A stretch of 64,000 bases of DNA from Paracoccaceae bacterium (GTDB lineage Bacteria > Pseudomonadota > Alphaproteobacteria > Rhodobacterales > Rhodobacteraceae). The stretch's first letter is position 1, and each line of letters begins with the position of its first letter. Below are positions 9,298 through 17,420 of this stretch, piece after piece. The stretch spans positions 1 through 64,000 of the forward strand of contig QOQI01000001.1 of NCBI GenBank assembly GCA_003332035.1, in the 5' to 3' direction. The position numbers and the translations under genes were made by a program. The notes under the pieces are model-generated. The model did not search any database. It was given only the letters and a program-made list of their open reading frames with translations, and was not told the DNA's origin.

Positions 9298-9795
9298 ATG
9301 GTTTTAGAAAAATTAAATCAAGCTGGAATTATAGATTTATTAGGGAGTATATACGAACACTCTCCTTGGGTTGCCGAAATCTTATTTTCACAAGGAATTA
9401 CATCTCAAGATAATGATGTTGGTTTTTTAGCAAAACGAATGAAGAAAATTGTAGACGCATCAAGTGAAGAGATGAAACTCAGCCTTCTTCAGGCTCATCC
9501 AGAACTAGCAGGTAAGCTCGCTATTTCAGGCAATTTAACAAAAGATTCTACCTCTGAACAAGCCAGCGCTGGACTTGATCAATGTTCAAAAGAAGAATTT
9601 GCTGACTTCAGTAAATTAAACTTTGAATACACAAAAAAATTTGGCCACCCTTTTATAATAGCTGTAAGAGATCTTACTCGGTCTGAGATATTAACTTCAT
9701 TTAAAGAGCGAATTAATAATGACAGTCAAAAGGAATTCGAAACAGCCCTGACAGAAGTTCATAAAATAGCTCTTCTTAGGCTAAAAGCTCTTTAA
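9298..9795 (+). CDS. uraD: OHCU decarboxylase
   Basis: UraD decarboxylates 2-oxo-4-hydroxy-4-carboxy-5-ureidoimidazoline to S-allantoin, completing the urate-to-allantoin branch with PuuD and UraH. The 165-residue protein has the family's AHPELAGKL motif (catalytic histidine) and [13 protein letters not shown] near the C-terminus. It is transcribed divergently from the rest of the pathway. No clear Shine-Dalgarno precedes the ATG at 9298. Its stop overlaps the stop of the convergent tautomerase fusion gene by 4 bp. Confidence 0.93.
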   Translation: MVLEKLNQAGIIDLLGSIYEHSPWVAEILFSQGITSQDNDVGFLAKRMKKIVDASSEEMKLSLLQAHPELAGKLAISGNLTKDSTSEQASAGLDQCSKEEFADFSKLNFEYTKKFGHPFIIAVRDLTRSEILTSFKERINNDSQKEFETALTEVHKIALLRLKAL

Positions 9796-10349
9796 CGCAA
9801 TCTTTCTCCCATATCATTCCAAACATTCTGTGAAGTAATTTTCATATCGGAAACACTAAAGCGATCAATAAAGCGAATTTTGGAAAAGATTTCTCCATTT
9901 AACCATGTACCCTCTAAATAACCATTACAAAAGACAGTGGCGTTCAGCCCTTTGAATGAGGTGTCAAAGTTTTCAAATGATTTTTTTACATTTCTGTATC
10001 TTTTACCAGACCAAGAAATCAAATCTTCAATTTTTTTAAAGCTTGCTCCCCCAGGAAAGACCATGGTGAAATCATCTGATAGATACTGCTTCGCTGTCTC
10101 CAGGTCTCTTTTTTCCATTGCACTTAAATACTCTCTAACAATAAACTCTGGCTCAATAGGAGCTGCAGCAGGCTTTCTATTTACTCGGCCGCGCATGTAA
10201 TTAGTGGCAAGTACTTCCTTTATAGTTACTATTACTTGATCAGGATGCGCTCCAATAGTTGAAGAAGCCGCGTCTGTCACTCGTTCTGCTAGTAATTTAC
10301 GTGTTTTTTCTGCGTAACCCTTAATTAAAGTACATTCAATCATTGGCAT
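9792..10349 (-). CDS. 4-oxalocrotonate-tautomerase-like / SnoaL-like fusion protein
   Basis: Starting at the ATG at 10349 (GGAG seven bases upstream), the protein has 185 residues. Residues 1-~60 resemble 4-oxalocrotonate tautomerases: MPMIECTLIKGY gives proline 2, the N-terminal catalytic proline after Met removal, and HPDQVIVTIKEV matches the family core. After a linker rich in Ala and Pro, residues ~70-185 look like an NTF2/SnoaL-like polyketide-cyclase fold (EFIVREYLSAMEKRDLETAKQYLSDDFTMVFPGG). A longer reading to 10454 would hide the catalytic proline. It is divergent from the dehydratase operon and may act on the same pathway. The substrate is unknown. Confidence 0.72.
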   Translation of the reverse strand: MPMIECTLIKGYAEKTRKLLAERVTDAASSTIGAHPDQVIVTIKEVLATNYMRGRVNRKPAAAPIEPEFIVREYLSAMEKRDLETAKQYLSDDFTMVFPGGASFKKIEDLISWSGKRYRNVKKSFENFDTSFKGLNATVFCNGYLEGTWLNGEIFSKIRFIDRFSVSDMKITSQNVWNDMGERLR

Positions 10350-10453
10350 TTTTGATCTCCACATATGAGCATAAAATGTTTTCTTAGTTTTGTACCAACT
10401 TTCAGTTAATGGAAAGATATTTCCATTGGATGTTTTTGTGCTAGGTTTACGCA

Positions 10454-11722
10454 ATGATTACACTTGCCCAAAAAATAATTGCGAACGCCTGTAATAGATC
10501 AAAAGTAGAACAAGGTGAGGTTGTTGTTTGTTCTGTCGATTTAGCTATGATCCATGACTCTGGTGGGCCGCGGCGGGTTAAACCTATTTTAGAAAAACTT
10601 AATCGGAAAGTTTGGAATAATGAAAAGGTTGTAGTCGTAACAGATCACTATGTACCGATTGAAAGTGAAGAGACACGGGCGATCCAAGAGTTAACCAAAA
10701 AATGGGTTCTTGATCAAGATATACAAAATTTTTATGACCAGCAGGGTATTTGTCACGTGGTTGTTCCAGAAAAAGGGCATCTCAAACCCGGAATGTTTTG
10801 CGTAGGGGGCGATAGTCACTCTCCAACTGGGGGTGCATTCGGAGCCTATATGTTTGGTATTGGAGCCACTGAGATGGCTGGCGTTTTGGCAACTGGAGAG
10901 ATTTGGTTAAAAGTCCCAAAAACCATTTTTATAAAATGGAAAGGAAAACTTAACAATCTTGTAACTGCCAAAGATATGATGCTCGCAACTTGCCGCAAAA
11001 TTGGGATGGGTGGCGGAGAATATCAGGCTATTCAATATATTGGAGAAGCTATTTATGATCTCTCAATTCAGGATCGTATGACTTTATCAAATATGGCTGC
11101 CGAACTCGGTGCACAAACTGGATTAATAGCTCCAGACGATAAAACTATTGACTACATAAAGAACTCTGGTGGAACAGTTCCTGAAAACTGGAAGAGTTTT
11201 CGTTTAGATGAGCCCACTTCTGATACTAGCATTAATGAGTTTGATGCATCAACGCTATCACCCCAAATTGCTGCACCGCACTCACCTGAAAATTCTGAAA
11301 ATGCAAATGAGTTTGCGAATACAGTTTTTGATGTTGCTTACATTGGTGCCTGTACTGGAGCTAAATATGTAGATTTGGCTGCTGCTGCGTCAGTTTTAAA
11401 AGGACGAAAAATTGCTTCAGGTATCTCTCTTAAAGTAGCGCCCGCTAGCTTAAAGGATGAAAAGCAAGCTTTAGAAGATGGAATACTTAAAATTTTGCAA
11501 GACGCCGGTGCAGAATTTCTGCCAAATTCTTGCGGCATTTGTGCAGGTTATGGAAAGGACAGGCTAGCAGAAGGACAGGTGTGTCTCTCCTCAACGGCAA
11601 GAAATTTCCAAGGCCGAATGGGAGCCCCAACTTCGGAGGTTTACCTGGCTTCACCTTACACAGTTGCAGCCTCTGCGGTTGTAGGAAAAATGACAGATCC
11701 TAGAGAGCTAATGGTAAACTAG
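10454..11722 (+). CDS. Aconitase-family dehydratase, large subunit (isopropylmalate / 2,3-dimethylmalate dehydratase-like)
   Basis: This 422-residue protein is the [4Fe-4S] large subunit of a two-part hydro-lyase. It shows the aconitase-superfamily motifs TDHYVP, GGDSHSPTGGAFGA and GIGATEMAGVLATGEIW. Cluster ligands are Cys300 (YIGACTGAK) and Cys360/Cys363 (CGICAG). It probably adds or removes water across a maleate- or itaconate-like double bond. LeuC of leucine synthesis is one option, but there are no leuB or leuA neighbours. The adjacent lyase and hydantoinase genes instead suggest a catabolic malate analogue, as for DmdA of nicotinate-fermenting clostridia. Substrate assignment is inference. 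Confidence 0.82.
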   Translation: MITLAQKIIANACNRSKVEQGEVVVCSVDLAMIHDSGGPRRVKPILEKLNRKVWNNEKVVVVTDHYVPIESEETRAIQELTKKWVLDQDIQNFYDQQGICHVVVPEKGHLKPGMFCVGGDSHSPTGGAFGAYMFGIGATEMAGVLATGEIWLKVPKTIFIKWKGKLNNLVTAKDMMLATCRKIGMGGGEYQAIQYIGEAIYDLSIQDRMTLSNMAAELGAQTGLIAPDDKTIDYIKNSGGTVPENWKSFRLDEPTSDTSINEFDASTLSPQIAAPHSPENSENANEFANTVFDVAYIGACTGAKYVDLAAAASVLKGRKIASGISLKVAPASLKDEKQALEDGILKILQDAGAEFLPNSCGICAGYGKDRLAEGQVCLSSTARNFQGRMGAPTSEVYLASPYTVAASAVVGKMTDPRELMVN

Positions 11723-12217
11723 ATGAGTAGGCTTTGGCTTTTTGAGGAAACTATAAACACCGACGTTTTGGCGCCAGGTTTTTACATGAAATCGCCATTG
11801 GCCAAACTATCACAACATTGCCTAGAAGCTGTGCGTCCAGAATTTGCATCCAAAGTAAAAAAAGGTGATGTATTATTAGCTGGTGACAATATGGGGGTAG
11901 GGTCTTCTAGAGAACAGGCAGCGGAAGTTTTAAAATTTCTTGGCATATCCTGTATTATCGCTAAAAGTTTTGCAGGTATTTTTTATCGCAATGCAATTAA
12001 TCTAGGTTTGCCAGCCTTTTTGCTGCCTAAAGATAGTCAATTACCCAAAGAATTTGTTGACGGCTCATCTGTAGTCTTTGATTTTGAAAATAGCATCCTT
12101 TTTTTAGAGGGTTCTGGTATCCATATAAATTTAGAACCTTTACCAACCTTCTTGCAGGAACTCATAAATGACGGAGGTTTGGTTCCTCATCTTGAAAAAC
12201 GTTTTGATGAAAAGTAA
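11723..12217 (+). CDS. Aconitase-family dehydratase, small subunit (swivel domain)
   Basis: This 164-residue protein is the small partner of the preceding subunit. It contains the swivelling domain with DVLLAGDNMGVGSSREQAAEVLK, the substrate-binding GSSREQA loop of LeuD/DmdB proteins, and IIAKSFAGIFYRNAINLGLP. The ATG immediately follows the large-subunit stop, which points to coupled translation. Large and small subunits together would form a heteromeric hydratase. The gene order large-small-lyase mirrors the 2,3-dimethylmalate branch, but the substrate cannot be read from the sequence. Confidence 0.82.
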   Translation: MSRLWLFEETINTDVLAPGFYMKSPLAKLSQHCLEAVRPEFASKVKKGDVLLAGDNMGVGSSREQAAEVLKFLGISCIIAKSFAGIFYRNAINLGLPAFLLPKDSQLPKEFVDGSSVVFDFENSILFLEGSGIHINLEPLPTFLQELINDGGLVPHLEKRFDEK

Positions 12218-12226
12218 GGCCTTGTT

Positions 12227-13075
12227 ATGCTAAAATCTATTATTAAAACAGAAACGCTTTTAGCTCCTGGTATCTATGATGCTCTTTCTGGACTTATTGC
12301 GGAACAGTCTGGAGCCAAAGCCGCTTACCTTTCAGGAGCTAGTATAGCATATACTAGGTTTGGAAGATCAGACATAGGACTTGTTTCAGTTTCCGAAGTG
12401 CATGATACCCTTGCCGCTGTAACTGATAGGATAAAAATTCCCATTATCGTTGATGCAGATACAGGATTTGGTAATGCCTTAAATGTCCAAAGGACCATCC
12501 GTAGCTTTGAGCGGGCCGGTGCCGCAGCTATCCAAATAGAAGATCAGTCATTTCCCAAGCGCTGCGGTCATCTCGACGGAAAAGTTTTGATAAAAAAAGA
12601 TGAAATGGTTGGCAAAGTAAAAGCTGCTGTGGATTCCAGAAAGACCAGTGATACTTTAATTATTGCGAGAACCGATGCTCGAGCTGTTGAGGGTTTGCAG
12701 GAAGCGATTGATAGAGCACATGCCTACCATGAAGCAGGGGCCGATGTTCTTTTTATAGAAGCGCCACGTTCAGTTGATGAATTGAAACTAATTCGAAAAT
12801 CGTTCGATCTTAATATTCCTCTTTTAGCAAATATGGTCGAAGGCGGAAAGACGCCTGTAAAAACTGCCAATGATCTCAAAAGCCTCGGTTTTAATATCGT
12901 TATATTTCCTGGGGGTGCAGTCAGAGCAGCCACTTTTCAATTACAAGAGTATTATGCAGGTTTATTAAAAAACGGCAGTAACTCAGAGTTTTCTAAAAAA
13001 ATGCATAATTTTGATAGTCTTAATTCGGTTATAGGAACGCCAGAACTTTTAAAAATAGGGAAAAAATACGAATGA
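12227..13075 (+). CDS. Isocitrate lyase / PEP mutase family lyase (2,3-dimethylmalate lyase- or oxaloacetate decarboxylase-like)
   Basis: The 282-residue protein is an ICL/PEP-mutase superfamily TIM barrel. It has VDADTGFGN with Mg-ligand aspartates 76 and 78, the IQIEDQ strand with Glu105, and the KRCGH loop whose Cys113 is the general acid in lyases of the family. Members cleave 2-methylisocitrate, 2,3-dimethylmalate, oxaloacetate or related 2-hydroxyacids, usually releasing pyruvate. Directly downstream of a hydratase pair, cleavage of the malate analogue that pair produces is the simplest reading. PrpB is less likely because no prpC or prpD is nearby. Confidence 0.8.
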   Translation: MLKSIIKTETLLAPGIYDALSGLIAEQSGAKAAYLSGASIAYTRFGRSDIGLVSVSEVHDTLAAVTDRIKIPIIVDADTGFGNALNVQRTIRSFERAGAAAIQIEDQSFPKRCGHLDGKVLIKKDEMVGKVKAAVDSRKTSDTLIIARTDARAVEGLQEAIDRAHAYHEAGADVLFIEAPRSVDELKLIRKSFDLNIPLLANMVEGGKTPVKTANDLKSLGFNIVIFPGGAVRAATFQLQEYYAGLLKNGSNSEFSKKMHNFDSLNSVIGTPELLKIGKKYE

Positions 13076-13102
13076 AACCTTTAATGGCTTTTTGGGTTTA
13101 AT

Positions 13103-14764
13103 ATGGACACGGTCACGCTTGCTATTCTTAAGGGCAGACTAGAGCAGATTGCTGACGAAATGGACGCTACTCTGTTTCGTTCTGCTTTCAACCCTATAAT
13201 TGCCGAGGCGCATGATGCCAGCCACGGTATTTATGATGGCCAGACAGGCGAAACTTTAATCCAAGGAAAATCCGGTTTGCCCATTTTTGTTGGCGTTATG
13301 GCATTTGCTGTTAAGGCTGTAATAGAAAAGGTCTCTTCAGGAGACAGGCTTAAAGAAGGGGATGTTTATATATTTAATGACCCCTATGACGGAGGCACTC
13401 ACCTTTCTGATTTTCGGCTAGTTAAACCTATATTTAGAAATGGTTCAGTTTTTTGTTACATCGCCTCTGTAGGTCACTGGCACGATGTTGGTGGAAATGT
13501 GCCTGGGAATTATAATCCTGAGGCAACCGAAAGCTTCCAAGAAGGGATATTAATTCCGCCTGTAAAATTATTTAAAGAAGGCGAAATTAATCAGGATATA
13601 GTTAATATTCTATCTGCTAATTCACGACTGCCTAACTCACTATATGGAGATTTAAACGGTCAAATAAACGCTCTTGATTTAGGTGAGGAGCGATTACATT
13701 CGCTTTTAGATGAATATACAGAGGAAAACATTTCAAATGCGTTAAAGGAACTACGCGAAAGAGCAGAAAAAATGATGCGGCAACACATAAGCGCATTGCC
13801 AAACGAAACAATTTCCGTCGAAGATTATCTTGATAATGACGGTGTTACAGACAATCCCTTAACCCTTGCAATCGATCTGACCATAAAAGATGATAAAATG
13901 ATCATTGACTTTAGTAGGTCTAGTAACGCATGCGATGGACCGGTCAATATTTCGAAATCAACAACAATTGCAGCAACTTATGTAGCTTTGAAACATATCT
14001 TCACAGATGTTCCCGCAAATGCTGGAGTATTAAAGCCTGTTGAGTTTATCATACCTGAAGACAGCTTTTTAAACGTTAGAGCGCCAAAGCCAGTTGGTGG
14101 GTACACTGAAACAATTTTACGGTTGATAGACGTGATGTTTCAGGCTTTTCAAAATTCAGCAAGCGATAAGATTAACGGCTGTGCGTATGGAACAATCAAT
14201 GCATTATCTCTTTCTGGATATCGTAAAAATGGAAGTAGATGGGTCATGTTTTCATTCTTTGGCGGTGGTCACGGTGGTCACCCGGAAGGTGACGGCTTAA
14301 ATCATGGTAACGCCCCTATTTCTACTGCAACCATACCACCACTTGAAATTCTTGAAGCAGCTTATCCAGTTCAATTTACCAAGTGGGCTCTAAGACCTAA
14401 CTCAGGTGGAAAAGGAAAGCATAGAGGCGGCTTGGGAGCAATTTACGAAATAGAGTTGCTTGAGGAAGAGGCTAACGCTTTTCTGTTTGGAGAACGCGGA
14501 AAATTTGCCCCAAAAGGAGTTATAGAGGGCGAAGAAGGAGCCTTGAACCAATTCTATTTTGGATATGAAGCGGATGATCCTCCAGAAAAACAATTATCTC
14601 CACCCCTAAAATCAAAAATTACTGGCATTAAATTAAAAAAGGGTCAGCGTGTAAGGCTTGAGACACCCGGAGGTGGTGGATTTGGCAAGAGTTCCGAGAG
14701 AGCTTTAGAAAAATTAAATTACGACCTAGAGCAAGGCTACGTAACGGAGACAATAGATGACTGA
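13103..14764 (+). CDS. hyuB: Hydantoinase B / oxoprolinase family subunit
   Basis: This 553-residue protein belongs to the HyuB half of ATP-dependent hydantoinases, oxoprolinases and acetone carboxylase-like enzymes. Visible signatures are the N-terminal ILKGRLEQIADEMDATLFRSAFNP, then EAHDASHGIYD, NDPYDGGTHLSDFR, PVGGYTETILRL and the C-terminal LETPGGGGFG. The family hydrolyses cyclic amides, ureides or imides at ATP expense together with HyuA, or carboxylates ketones. It overlaps hyuA by 8 bp. In context it probably opens the ring of the pathway's starting compound. Confidence 0.88.
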   Translation: MDTVTLAILKGRLEQIADEMDATLFRSAFNPIIAEAHDASHGIYDGQTGETLIQGKSGLPIFVGVMAFAVKAVIEKVSSGDRLKEGDVYIFNDPYDGGTHLSDFRLVKPIFRNGSVFCYIASVGHWHDVGGNVPGNYNPEATESFQEGILIPPVKLFKEGEINQDIVNILSANSRLPNSLYGDLNGQINALDLGEERLHSLLDEYTEENISNALKELRERAEKMMRQHISALPNETISVEDYLDNDGVTDNPLTLAIDLTIKDDKMIIDFSRSSNACDGPVNISKSTTIAATYVALKHIFTDVPANAGVLKPVEFIIPEDSFLNVRAPKPVGGYTETILRLIDVMFQAFQNSASDKINGCAYGTINALSLSGYRKNGSRWVMFSFFGGGHGGHPEGDGLNHGNAPISTATIPPLEILEAAYPVQFTKWALRPNSGGKGKHRGGLGAIYEIELLEEEANAFLFGERGKFAPKGVIEGEEGALNQFYFGYEADDPPEKQLSPPLKSKITGIKLKKGQRVRLETPGGGGFGKSSERALEKLNYDLEQGYVTETIDD

Positions 14765-16811
14765 GAAAATTGTCATTGGTGTAGATGTCGGGGGAACATT
14801 TACTGATATTTTAGCCTTTGAAGAAGAAACGGGGCGTGTTTCTGTTGCCAAAACTCCGTCTACAAAAGAAGACCAATCTAAGGGTTTCTTAGAAGGTATT
14901 CTTAAGGCTACAAACGATTTATCACTCGTTTCTACTATTATTCATGGGACCACAGTGGCAACCAATGCCCTTCTAGAGAGAAAGGGCGCAAAAACTGGAA
15001 TTATCACAACCAGAGGTTTCCGTGACGTTTTGGAAATGCGTCGCCGCGATCGCCCTAAAACTTGGGGTCTTTGGGGAACATTTACCCCAGTTGTTGAACG
15101 AAAAAATAGATTAGAGGTTAGTGAGAGAACTTTAGCAGATGGATCTATAAGAGTTTCGATTAATGAAAAAGAGATTGAAAGTTGTGCGAAAACTTTGCTT
15201 GAAAATGGGTGTTCTGCTGTATGCTTATTTTTCATCAATGGCTATGCTAACCCAGAGAACGAAAAACGTGCAGCAAAAGTTCTTCGATCTATCTGGCCCA
15301 ATAAACATGTCAGTATAGCTACTGAAATTTTACCCGAAATTAGAGAGTTTGAGCGTTGCTCTACTGCAGCCCTGAACGCATATTTGCAACCACCAGTGGC
15401 TAATTATCTTGAGCGGCTGGAGACTAGAATATCGCAGGAAAAAAAGAAGTCTGAAATTTTAATCGTACAATCTAATGGTGGTGTGATGTCTGTTGAGACA
15501 GCAAAATCGCTTCCCATTAGAACGGCTCTATCTGGACCAGCAGCAGGCGTTGTTGCTGCGCGTCAAATTGCTAAGGCAGCAGGTTTTGAAAATATCATAA
15601 CGGGAGACATGGGCGGAACATCATTTGATATTTCTCTGATAGCCAACAATCAAAATATGCTCACATCACAAGCCAATATTGACTTTGGGATGACCATAAG
15701 AACACCTATGATCGAAATGACCACTATAGGGGCAGGTGGCGGTTCTATAGCTCACATAGACTCAACCGGACTTCTTGAAATTGGTCCTGAATCTGCAGGC
15801 TCAGATCCTGGTCCAGCGTGCTATGGTTTAGGAAATGATCGCCCTACCGTTACCGATGCTAATTTAGTATTAGGAAGAATTGATGCAAGAAACCCAATCG
15901 GTGGTAAGCAAAAATCACTCGACTACGATGCAGCAACTCAGGCGGTTGATAATCACATTGCAAAAAAACTGAACCTTTCTATTCATGATGCGGCTGAAGC
16001 AATAATTAAAGTTGCAAATGCAAAAATGAGTGGTGCTATTAGATTAATCTCAATAGAGCGGGGATATGATCCTAAGAAATTTGCCTTAATGCCTTTCGGA
16101 GGAGGAGGAGCTCTGCACGCGGGTGCTCTTATGAAAGATATTGGCCTATCAGCTTCTATAGTGCCCCGTTATCCTGGAGTAAATTCTGCTCTTGGATGCA
16201 TTATGTCCGATCTGCGTCACGATGAAGTAAGAACATTGAACATTTCTTTAGAAGATTTGGATTGTGATAATCTGGCAAAAAATATTGAAGAAATCACAAT
16301 TGATTCAGAGAAGGTTATTGATCGGTCTAAAGCACCTCTGATCAAAAAAGAGCGGATCATTGAATTGGATATGTTGTATTTGGGACAGACACATTCTGTT
16401 GCAGTACCTGTTCCAGATAACTTAATGAAATTAACGACGCATAATATAAAAGAAGCCTTTTTAGAAAGTTACGCGCGCGCCTACAGCAGGCCACTAGAAG
16501 GAATAAGCATCAGGGTTCTGAACCTAAGAGTATCTATGATTGGTGTGCGGCCAGACATTGATTTATCTATTTTTGCCAAAGGGGAACGAGCAAAAGAAAC
16601 TAGTGATTGCGTGATATCAAAGCAGAAAATTTATTCGAACGGTGCCTGGCATGAGGCTAAAATTTTCGATCGCCTACTTTTGCCTAATGATTCCATAATT
16701 TCAGGTCCCGCATTGCTTACACAACCTGATGCGACAATTTTTATTGAGCCCAAAATGAATGCAAAAGTAGATGGCTATGGTAATATAATTTTGAGCGAAG
16801 AGGTATCGTAA
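14757..16811 (+). CDS. hyuA: Hydantoinase A / oxoprolinase family subunit (ATP-binding)
   Basis: The 684-residue HyuA subunit has an actin-like ATPase fold. The phosphate-1 loop GVDVGGTFTDILAF is at the N-terminus, with IIHGTTVATNALLERKGAKTG, GPAAGVVAAR, GDMGGTSFDISLI, GAGGGSIAHID and SDPGPACYG following. It phosphorylates the substrate amide, or otherwise uses ATP to drive hydrolysis, with HyuB. The hyuB-then-hyuA order is one of the two usual orders. An A+B pair without acxC argues against acetone carboxylase. Substrates of such pairs include hydantoins, N-methylhydantoin and 5-oxoproline; the substrate here is not determined. Confidence 0.88.
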   Translation: MTEKIVIGVDVGGTFTDILAFEEETGRVSVAKTPSTKEDQSKGFLEGILKATNDLSLVSTIIHGTTVATNALLERKGAKTGIITTRGFRDVLEMRRRDRPKTWGLWGTFTPVVERKNRLEVSERTLADGSIRVSINEKEIESCAKTLLENGCSAVCLFFINGYANPENEKRAAKVLRSIWPNKHVSIATEILPEIREFERCSTAALNAYLQPPVANYLERLETRISQEKKKSEILIVQSNGGVMSVETAKSLPIRTALSGPAAGVVAARQIAKAAGFENIITGDMGGTSFDISLIANNQNMLTSQANIDFGMTIRTPMIEMTTIGAGGGSIAHIDSTGLLEIGPESAGSDPGPACYGLGNDRPTVTDANLVLGRIDARNPIGGKQKSLDYDAATQAVDNHIAKKLNLSIHDAAEAIIKVANAKMSGAIRLISIERGYDPKKFALMPFGGGGALHAGALMKDIGLSASIVPRYPGVNSALGCIMSDLRHDEVRTLNISLEDLDCDNLAKNIEEITIDSEKVIDRSKAPLIKKERIIELDMLYLGQTHSVAVPVPDNLMKLTTHNIKEAFLESYARAYSRPLEGISIRVLNLRVSMIGVRPDIDLSIFAKGERAKETSDCVISKQKIYSNGAWHEAKIFDRLLLPNDSIISGPALLTQPDATIFIEPKMNAKVDGYGNIILSEEVS

Positions 16812-16812
16812 A

Positions 16813-17418
16813 ATGTTTTTTGATCCAGAAACGACTGCTGTTTTAATTGTTGACTTACAAAATGATTTTCTGGATCCAAAAGGTGCCTACGGAAGAGCGG
16901 GACAAACCAGCCCAGAAATTGCCGCCTTGCCATCTCGTATTTTGCCCTTGCTGAATGCTATTAGAGAGGCAGGGGGATGGATCATTTCAACACAGTTTAC
17001 GCTTGTGCCGGGCAAAAACGGTGAACCGTTCATATCGCATCATCTAAAAAAACTAAGACCCTTCTTGGGAAAAGGTGATTTCTCGCCAGCTTCATGGGGA
17101 AACTCACTTGTCGACAGTCTTCAACCAGCAGACATAACTGTAGAGAAAATTGCATATTCCGCATTTTATCAAACAAGGATGGAATACTCACTATCAAAGG
17201 CTGGCATTAAAACATTATTCGTATGTGGAATTGTAACAAATGGTGGCGTGGCATCAACGGTTCGCGATGCACACGTCAGAGATTTTCATACTATAACTTT
17301 GGAAGACGGATGCGCAGCATTTTCAAAAGATACCCATGATTTAGCTATTCAGTCACTTAAAACAGTAGGAGAGGTAATGAAAATAGCTGATGCTATTTCT
17401 CTAATAAACGGAAATTAA
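16813..17418 (+). CDS. Isochorismatase-fold protein with Gly in place of the catalytic Cys
   Basis: The 201-residue protein has the isochorismatase-like hydrolase fold: VDLQNDF (Asp14), a lysine at 112 (VEKIAYSAF) and the VCGIVTNGGVASTVRDAH segment. In the amidohydrolases of this superfamily (nicotinamidase, N-carbamoylsarcosine amidase, maleamate amidase) the residue at Gly145 is the nucleophilic cysteine. The codon here is ggc. True isochorismatases also have glycine at this place, so the protein may use Asp/Lys chemistry without covalent catalysis, or may be non-enzymatic. It begins 2 bp after hyuA, firmly in the operon. Confidence 0.8.
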   Translation: MFFDPETTAVLIVDLQNDFLDPKGAYGRAGQTSPEIAALPSRILPLLNAIREAGGWIISTQFTLVPGKNGEPFISHHLKKLRPFLGKGDFSPASWGNSLVDSLQPADITVEKIAYSAFYQTRMEYSLSKAGIKTLFVCGIVTNGGVASTVRDAHVRDFHTITLEDGCAAFSKDTHDLAIQSLKTVGEVMKIADAISLINGN

Positions 17419-17420
17419 TT

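Noticed and set aside
10454-12217. Assignment of the dehydratase subunits as leucine biosynthesis LeuC/LeuD
   Set aside because: Motifs would allow it, but there is no leuA or leuB nearby and the genes are coupled to a lyase and hydantoinase genes. I left the function open.
13103-16811. Acetone carboxylase
   Set aside because: HyuA/HyuB-like alpha and beta relatives occur in acetone carboxylase, but the small third subunit is absent and the neighbours do not fit ketone metabolism.
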